A stretch of 64,000 nucleotides of DNA from Ciona intestinalis (taxonomy: Eukaryota > Chordata > Ascidiacea > Phlebobranchia > Cionidae), in assembly GCF_000224145.3 (NCBI RefSeq), contig NW_004190396.2:186001-250000 (forward strand), read 5' to 3'. Positions 56,601-64,000 of the stretch are shown in pieces; the first letter of the stretch is position 1, and every line of letters begins with the position of its first letter. The translations under genes were made by a program, and so were the position numbers. Below the pieces are notes generated by a model. That model saw only the letters and a list, made by a program, of their open reading frames with translations, ran no database searches and was not told where the DNA came from.

Positions 56601-59600
56601 TTTTTTATATTATAGATATTTTTTAGGCCTATAGCCCATGTTCCAAGAACTTCTAGTGTAATAACTACATAGAATAGAATGTATTGAAACCAATATTTTA
56701 ACTGTCTTTGGGACTTCTTAAGAATCATAGTTCTGCTAATCAAAGACATAATTTACTTGCGCAAGAAGTTATTTCTTGGTAGGCATGTATTAAGAACTAT
56801 TGTATGTGGTTGGTACTTGGTAGCAACAGAAGTAGAGCAATGAATGTTTTACGAACATATAAGCAAACAAAGCTTACACCAAGTGCTACTAAATAAACAA
56901 TAGGCAAACATTAAGTCCAACTAATGGTGTACCAAAGATATTTTTCACCAATAATCACCAGCATCATCAGTTTCTTATTTAGATTCATCCCATTATATAC
57001 CTTTGGTTAATTTATGTCTATTGCCTATTTGTAGCAATTGATATTTAAATAAATCACATTTCATCATTTAGTTAAAACGTCCCTGACTGTGCATTGTGAT
57101 TCAATAATGTTCTGCAGTTTCTTTTGTTAATATTCATTAAGTAATTTAATTTTCATTGTTTTGCAACAATAACAGGACACAAGCCTCCCAGCAGCGGTGT
57201 TCGTCTGGGACGTTGAGAATCGCGGAAACGAAGAGGTGGAAGTAACTATTGTGATGTCACTGGAGAACGGAACCGGTAACAATGGCCCATTGTTTTATCA
57301 TAGATATATACTTTATATGTAAACAATGAGTATTATGCTGTTTGTTCATTAAGTGTATAATTTAACGAATAATTATTACTGTTGTTGTTGCTGCTGTACC
57401 TTTGGTGTTGGATAATGGACCTTCTACATCCCAGGCCTTAAATGTTTCTCCATTTCTATGTATATAGTAGGGTGGGGGAAGATGGGACACCTTTTCGTTC
57501 TATTTTCTCATCTGTTAATTGTTTAAAACACGATTAGGATATTAAATGCCAAATGTGTCCCGTCTTGCCCCATCCTACTTTATATTCTTGTTAAGGGTCG
57601 GGGGTTTGTGACTCTTGACTAATTTATGCTGATATTATGAATTAAAGTCTGCACCTCACCCTTATAACATTACATTTATATAACGCCAACCAGATACTTG
57701 TGTACGTGCGAACAGTGCGACTCCTGAACAACTGATTCTGTACAGATAGATGGAGGGTGTGCCTCACATCTGACCTTACCCTTATAAAACACATCTAATA
57801 TACATCATATATCCTTTCCCAGGCAACCCTGAACAACAAAAGAAAGTATCAGGATTATGGAATGAACCGTTCAGTAATACTGACCATAATAATAAAGCAA
57901 AGGGTGTTGTGATGCATAATACAACGTATAGGGATATGCCGTACACATTGACTGTAGCTGCTGCTGAAAAGGTAAGGATCTAAGCGTTATAAATGTAAAT
58001 AACCTTGTTCAGTTTTATTGGTGCCGTGACTCAGTTGATTAGCGTCTGCCTCTGACTTAGAGGTAATTGGTTCAAGGCTCGTTGCTGCTACAATTGTGGG
58101 CACAATGTGTATGATACAGAACAATCGTGTTATAATGAGTAATGACTGCCGTTGCCCGGCCATGCGAGAATAACTAAGTTACAAATGTGGTAACTCATAA
58201 GCAAGCGTGAAGTGTATGAAACAGAACACCCGTGTTATAACAACTGCAGGTGTTATCTTAACCTCCGTGTTTATATATGTATAAAGCACAACTTTATATA
58301 TATGTATATAAATAGCACTCAACATTTTTATATTTATATATAGCCAATATATATCTATATACAACCTGATACATAATATAAATACAGCCAGGTGTAGATG
58401 TGACACACTGCACCAGCTTCAATCCAACCCACAACGGAGCTGAGGTTTGGAACTCGTTGTTGAATACAGGAAGATTACAATCTAAACCAGGTAAGTTGAA
58501 TCAGTTGATTATGGTGTTTTAACTTGGTGGCTCTAAAATATTAAAGTTTTATTTCTTAATTCATCAAAACATAAATAAAATATAGAATGTAGGTTGGTTA
58601 GTTTACATAAAGTCCACACAATATTTGGTTAATAAGTAAATGGCTACTAGAATTTCTCTCTCAATGTATGTTTATTGAAAAGACACAGCGGGGTAAAATC
58701 TGTTTCGGATAAATCTTGTCACACCTGTTTCAAAAGTTTGGTTGACATTTCATCCCAGGCAACCCCTAAAGTAACCCACATATTAACTCACGTTTGTTAT
58801 TAGGATTGTTGGCAAACATGTTCCATAACTACTGGTCACACAAGACTTGTCAGTTTTACTACATGATATTTATTTGTCATTGAAAGATATATATGTATAA
58901 GTCAAATCTAAGTTAGGGTTGTAAATTACTTTACTTTTATAATGGTATCTTATTTATCTTGGCAAATATTGTATTACTCTTGTTACCAAGCATATTGGAA
59001 ATTATCTTTTATTGGCTCATCTGGTATTAACATAGTGTATTTTTGATTCCCTGAAATCTTGCCGGATAACAGCAACACACAAGGTTTTATGCCAAATGAA
59101 CAGTTTAAAGATTATTTAGATGTCTGGGGATGCCTTTATTATCAGTATGCAGATACCCGCCTACTTGTGGTGTGTGTTGTATTACAACATGTCTCCTACA
59201 TAATTATGTGTAGTTAATAAGTAGCTTGGTAAGATTAATTAATATTTGGTGTACCAATGTACTGCCTGGCAGGATACTTATGAAATACTAACCTCCATTA
59301 TTATTACGTAGGATGATTAATTACCTGTTGCTGCAGACATTTATGTAACTGTAATGGAGCTCATATTGTAATTATATATTGTGTACGGGCAATGGGCATA
59401 CATATTACATACTTTATATTGAGGCATACAGACTTCATATAAACAAACGTACAAGCTTTATATTGTTTATCAGGGTAATAACACAAGCAGTTGCTAGCAC
59501 TGTGTTGGCAATAAAAGCTTTTTTACACATACCATGTGATGTGCAGCATAAGGTATTACAACATGACATGATGCTGCTGTTTCTTAATGCATAACATAAT

Positions 59601-62600
59601 GTATTGCATCAAGTTTCATGATTAATCTTCCCTTGTAGATAATTATGTCTGTGTTGCTTTAATATGCAACAGATTTGTCTTTAACTATTTGAAAACTGCG
59701 ACTATAACATCCTTCAGCATTGCTATTGGGCATGAATATAAGTTATACTATCGCTTGTGCAAAAACCTTGTTTGCAATAATAATACACCAAATAAAATAT
59801 ACGGAAAGTAACGGTGATGCGAGTCATTTTAAGCGCATATGGTTCAAACATAAATACGAAACTTATTCAACAAAAGGCGTTACACCCTACAAACAATATA
59901 TCATGTTAAGACAATTATTTAAAACAAATATTATGATTTTATAAAAAAAGAAAAACCTGCGTTCTGGCATTCACACATATATAGTAGTTTTTTAGTAATA
60001 CACAATATCTATTTTAATTATCTTAAAATTTTTCCATGTTCCATCCAATCACACCATCATACTCACTTTGTTAATAACTTCATTCATATTTAATTAACAT
60101 AAATATTTAATCTCCAGGTAAAAGTTCGTTAACAGCTACAGGCGAGCACACAGCATGCGCTGTAGCAGCTTCATGTAAAGTTAAACCTCACTCCATGGCT
60201 GGCTCTATGGACTTTGCTTTAACATGGGATATGCCACAGGTTTGTTGGTGTAGATGATTGGTATACAGTAGGGTCTCATTTTGAAGTAAAAAAACTCACT
60301 TCTTGGCCAAGAGACATGGGGTCGAGGCTTGATGCTGCTACCAAGTTGTCACCTATTCATGAGGAAGTTCAAAATATTATTCACACACAAAGTTACATAT
60401 GTGGTAACTCATAAGCGGGCACGAGGTGTATAAAACAAAACACTAATGTTATAACGACTGTCGTTGCCCCGCCATGCAAGGATAAATAAGTGGTAACTTG
60501 TAAGCGGGCATGAGGTGTATAAAACAAAACAACGGTGTTATAGTGACTGTTGTTAAGATCAAGCAAGTAACATTCATGGTGATGGGTTATGTCTTAACGA
60601 CTCGTAAGTACTTACAAAGCCACATCATCGGTTACAATATGTTTTCATATGGTCACCCACAATAGTGGCAGTATCTTCTCGTTATAACACAAGCACCTAT
60701 ATGCATAAAAACAATATATTTCCCACCCCAGATTCACTTTGGTGATGCAGGCAAACACTACAAGCGTCGATACACGCGCTGGTTTAATGGGGACAACGCT
60801 GGTGCTACAATCGCTTCTTATGCTTTGGATAATTATCAAACATGGGAGGATAAGATTGAGGCGTGGCAACGACCTATACTTGATAACAAGTAAGTTATTT
60901 GTAAATGGGTGTGTTATGTAGTTTTACATGTAATGGTAAATGTTAACATGTATTTCAGGTTAAACTTTTTTTTAATCCCCACTACCTTATTGAAAGAGGC
61001 AAATAAAAGTTATTATTGTTTTAAGTAAAAATATTTAAATTTTTGTTAAGTTAAAATTTAATCCTGACAAAACCTGATCAAAATACCCAACTGCTTATAT
61101 TCAAATGCAGGGTTATTTAAAACACTGAAATTTTTTATCATCTTTATTATGAGTTTGTGTTCTGGCCATTTGGTCTGGTATGTGTTCAGGTGTTCAGCGA
61201 TAATTATTATTTAAGAAATGCAACATTTTTATATAAACCTTAAACCTCCATTTTCATCCAGACAGCTTCCTGATTGGTACAAATCGGCAATCTTCAATGA
61301 GCTTTATTACATCACAGATGGTGGGACTGTGTGGTTAGAAGTGGCTGAGGAGGAAAATGGAACAGCCAACGGAAAAGTACCGGAAACTTTACAGAATACG
61401 TGAGAATTAAATATTGGTATAATGAGAGTTAGTTACATGTAAGAAAAGGGTACCAGGTTCAAAACCTCACGCTGATAGACGTATGTGACCTTGAGTAAGA
61501 TACTTCATGGACATTTCTCCAACTCAGTGGTCACTAATAGGTTGTTGCATTCTGTGTGTTAAAGTAATGGGCCAACTGTGGCCAAAATTTTATGTCTCAT
61601 GGTCTCCATTGTTGTAGGGCAAGGGCATCACTTATATAGAACCTAGCATTGAAGCTTCTATAAAGACTATTTTGTATAACATTAGACAAGCAACAAAATA
61701 CTATGTTTTACTCTACAGAACTAAAGTTGACAGTTGTGACTTCTTGAAAGAATACGGAAAGTTTGCTTATTTGGAAGGACAAGAATATAAGTAAGTTGTT
61801 TTGTGACGATAAAATAAAAAGCTTCATTGGCACTTGCTGTGCATTGTCTCCCCTTAGTGTTCATTATGTAAAGTAAAAAGTGCTGATTCAGCAGTTTATT
61901 ATAACGAATTGTTAATAAGTGTGAAGGGTAATAACATATGTCAGTTTAGCAGCAACGCTTTTATCTAATATTTTATTCAAGTAGTTTTTACCCTTAGCGT
62001 GTTTTAACGACTGTCTTTTGCTGCTAATTCCCTTCTCTTCGTAGTTTTATTTAATTTGATCTTCACTATTGCATTCGAAGAGATAAATAAGTTGCATTTA
62101 TTTATTTACGTTTTGCTGCTAATTCCATTCTTTTTGTTGTTTTAATTATTATGTCTTCGCTATTCTATTCATGGAGATTAACATTATATATACACAGGAT
62201 GTATAACACATATGATGTTCATTTCTACGCTTCTATTGCCCTTGCTTATCTATGGCCAAAGCTAGAGTTAAGTGTTCAATATGATATAGGTATGTACGTG
62301 TTATATGTATGAGCATTAAATATAACTTTTCTATGTGTTGTTGTGTAATATACAACTTAACTTATATAAACACATGTGAAAATTGGTGCAACCAATTTAA
62401 GGTTATTGTTTTGTTGACACTTTGTTAAACTGACTGTTAAAAATACTGAATTGGCATGTCGGCCATATTTACATCAAATATTTAAATTTTACTAACTCAA
62501 CTTAAATGAAACACTCCTCTATGACATCATAACACTTATTATTAAATCACAGCTACCAGCATCCTACATTCGAACCCACAACCTCATAAATACTTAATGG

Positions 62601-63631
62601 ATGGGGTGACCGCTCCCGTTAAAACCCCCAACGTGGTCCCACATGATGTTGGGTGTCCAGGTGGGCTGCTCTACTGTGTTTTCAATAGTTTTTGGTGTTG
62701 AAATACTACTTTGCATGTTATGGAATAATGACGTGTAAATTGAGAAATAGAACTACTATACTGTTCTATAAACTAAACATACTTTAGACACAAAAGCAGG
62801 GTGCAGGTTATACATTCCTTCAAAAGTGTAAATAGAACAAGAAAATAGAATGAAAATGTGTCCCAACTTCCCCCACCCTAATACTCATACGTTAACACAT
62901 GACGCGAAACATACTTTATCTTTCATACAGCATATTATAGTGTGATATATATTGAAATATACCAAAGCTAACCCCTCGTACCCCCACAGAGGACGAACCA
63001 TGGTTAAGAGTGAACACATATTTTGTCCACGACACCGCCGACTGGCGCGACCTCAACCCAAAGTTCGTATTACAAGCATATCGGGATTATTACATCACTA
63101 AGGATATTGACTTTCTTAAAGCTATGTGGCCGATATGCAAGGTAATTATTATGTCATAAATATATGCAGGGTGATTGTTATGTCATAAATATATGCAAGG
63201 TTAAGTAGTTATTATGTCATAAATATATGCAACGTGATTATTATGTCATAAATATATGCAGGGTTCAGTAGTTATTATGGTGAACTGTAATTACCTGCCT
63301 ACCATATTTATATCCAACATAAATATATGCAAGGTAATTATTATTGTGTCATAACATGTTATAAATTAATACCTACCATGAGAATGTATCATATTGCCAT
63401 GACCTACTTTGTGTGGCTCAATTGTATGAAACATGATAAGTATGAAACATAATACCCAAATTAGATTTTAGATGTTAAATATATTTATTTAGTAAACAAC
63501 CCTAACTTTCCCCTATTTGGTTAGATTGTAATGGAGCAAAGCATGAGGCACGATAAAGATAACGATGGATTGATTGAAAACAGTGGAGCAGCGGATCAAA
63601 CTTTTGATGGATGGTGTGTTACTGGACCAAG
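53681..63631 (+). CDS. GBA2: Non-lysosomal glucosylceramidase (GH116), partial at 3' end
   Basis: GBA2 cleaves glucosylceramide to glucose and ceramide at the cytosolic face of ER/Golgi or plasma membrane. Exons: 53681-53777, 54121-54253, 54959-55047, 55337-55452, 56182-56406, 57176-57275, 57823-57971, 58388-58490, 60118-60239, 60732-60889, 61262-61399, 61719-61790, 62198-62289, 62553-62660, 62990-63141, 63525-63631. All phases agree; 653 residues so far of about 930 expected. Family markers are [55 protein letters not shown] (the Glu in NEL is taken to be the nucleophile, Glu527 in human from memory), [26 protein letters not shown] and [18 protein letters not shown] (region of the acid/base Asp). 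The N-terminus is shorter than human. The last exon ends in phase 2; the rest lies beyond 64000. Confidence 0.96.
53925..54060 (-). mobile_element. Family S SINE, middle and head
   Basis: Inverted and tail-less, in GBA2 intron 1. Confidence 0.6.
54288..54805 (+). repeat. Tail type 1 tandem array, about five 97-bp units
   Basis: The central three units are nearly identical and the outer ones degenerate, as expected from unequal exchange or slippage. Unit: gtgcatatacaatgttgggg through to cccatatagaatagaat. Confidence 0.9.
55540..55625 (-). repeat. Diverged family S tail type 2
   Basis: 'taacttatttatcctgcctg' and 'gttttatatatcttgtgc' remain, in GBA2 intron 4. Confidence 0.45.
56870..57005. mobile_element. 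Family P repeat
   Basis: 'caccaagtgctactaaataa' to 'accagcatcatcagtttc' in GBA2 intron 5. Confidence 0.5.
57466..57593. mobile_element. Family M MITE, internally shortened
   Basis: Both inverted termini survive (agtagggtgggggaagatgg and cgtcttgccccatcctact); about 60 bp of the interior is missing. Confidence 0.75.
58018..58250 (+). mobile_element. Family S SINE, head joined to 1.5 tails
   Basis: The head (gactcagttgattagcgtctg) runs directly into tail type 2, so the middle section is deleted. Confidence 0.65.
58491..60117 (+). other. Largest GBA2 intron
   Basis: About 1.6 kb, AT-rich. It holds fragments resembling dispersed repeats elsewhere in the window (for example near 59010-59100, compare 36210-36330). 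No exon or RNA gene is recognised. Confidence 0.5.
60310..60565 (+). mobile_element. Family S SINE with two tail units
   Basis: Short head remnant and two type 2 tails in a GBA2 intron. Confidence 0.65.
61440..61640 (+). mobile_element. Family S SINE, head and middle with tail type 1
   Basis: B-box-like accaggttcaaaacc, the middle 'cagtggtcactaataggtt', then 'aagtaatgggccaactgtgg'; a second clear case of the shared middle with tail type 1. Confidence 0.6.
61985..62180. repeat. Dispersed repeat with 'ttgctgctaattc' core, two partial units
   Basis: 'gcgtgttttaacgactg' and 'tgctgctaattcccttctc' recur at 44065-44172 and 45900-46012, and inverted at about 18560-18640. Confidence 0.5.
63142..63345 (+). 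repeat. Tandem copies of a GBA2 exon end and donor
   Basis: The end of exon 62990-63141 reads atatgcaag then GTAATTATTATGTC. Five more atatgca(a/g)g-type copies follow at about 29-35-bp spacing, one again with a perfect atatgcaag GTAATTATTA. Confidence 0.8.
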
Positions 63632-63754
63632 GTATTGCGGGATTATTATCTTAACCCTGGTACCCTTCGGTTACAATACTTGTTCTTCGGCCACTGAGGG
63701 GGCATTAGGCGTGTCGTACTTAGTCAGATTTCAATCACATATTGCAATATCCAG

Positions 63755-64000
63755 GACCGTGGTACAGTGGTTTCGATGAATGCTTCTAACCAAGAGGTTA
63801 CTGGGTTCGAAGCTTGCCACTGCTACCATTGTTAGAGTATACATGCGGCCACGAGGTATATGAAACAGAAAACTCGTGTTTTAACGACTGTCGTTGCCCC
63901 GTCTTGCGAGGATAAATAAGTTACGTACGAGGTAACTTGTAAGCGGGCACGAGGTGTATGAAACAGAACACCCGTGTTATAACGATTGTCGTTGCCCCGC
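63755..64000 (+). mobile_element. Family S SINE at the right edge, with at least two tails
   Basis: Head (gtggtacagtggtttcgatg, ttactgggttcgaag) followed by two type 2 tails, cut by the window end. Confidence 0.75.

Overview
The window looks like nuclear DNA of a tunicate, most probably a Ciona species. The coding sequences are conserved animal genes with many short exons and compact GT-AG introns. Several genes have a strong 3' splice acceptor just before the first ATG, as expected where spliced-leader trans-splicing is common. Introns and spacers carry short tRNA-headed SINEs and small MITE-like repeats. I identified genes by matching translated exons to remembered family sequences and checking that exon phases join; no search was run.

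Layout. Minus strand: CNOT10 (5' half, 780-4438, running off the left edge), NDUFV1 (single exon, 4629-6002), DTWD2 (7163-8960), PRCC (9498-10391), the 5' part of NF1 (12324-25686), RASA1 (30090-41511, first exon not found) and PIBF1/CEP90 (44785-52393). A near-identical second copy of the last three PIBF1 exons lies at 42878-44039. Plus strand: GBA2 (53681-63631, continuing off the right edge), divergent from PIBF1. Assembly gaps lie at 11213-11262, 11542-12041 and 44173-44222.

Biology. NDUFV1 and CNOT10 lie in the same direction 190 bp apart with acceptor sites before both starts, a candidate trans-spliced operon. RASA1 and NF1, two RasGAP-family genes, are head-to-tail 4.4 kb apart. NF1 stops at the 500-N gap before its GAP domain, so its catalytic and C-terminal halves are missing from this assembly. 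The other genes serve unrelated housekeeping roles: mRNA deadenylation, complex I, tRNA modification, nuclear splicing, centriolar satellites and glucosylceramide breakdown.

Most unusual signal. In at least six places a tandem repeat is built on or starts at an exon boundary of RASA1, NF1, PIBF1 or GBA2, so that copies of the real splice site are reiterated inside the intron. Two cases have clear predicted consequences: an in-frame 10-codon alternative donor in the RASA1 SH3 exon, and decoy acceptors leading to a stop before the exon that ends the RASA1 C2 domain. Other oddities are a 40-bp minisatellite with a tRNA B-box-like motif filling an NF1 intron, a 22-bp array of nuclear-receptor half-sites, and SINEs with shared heads but different, tandemly amplified 3' tails.
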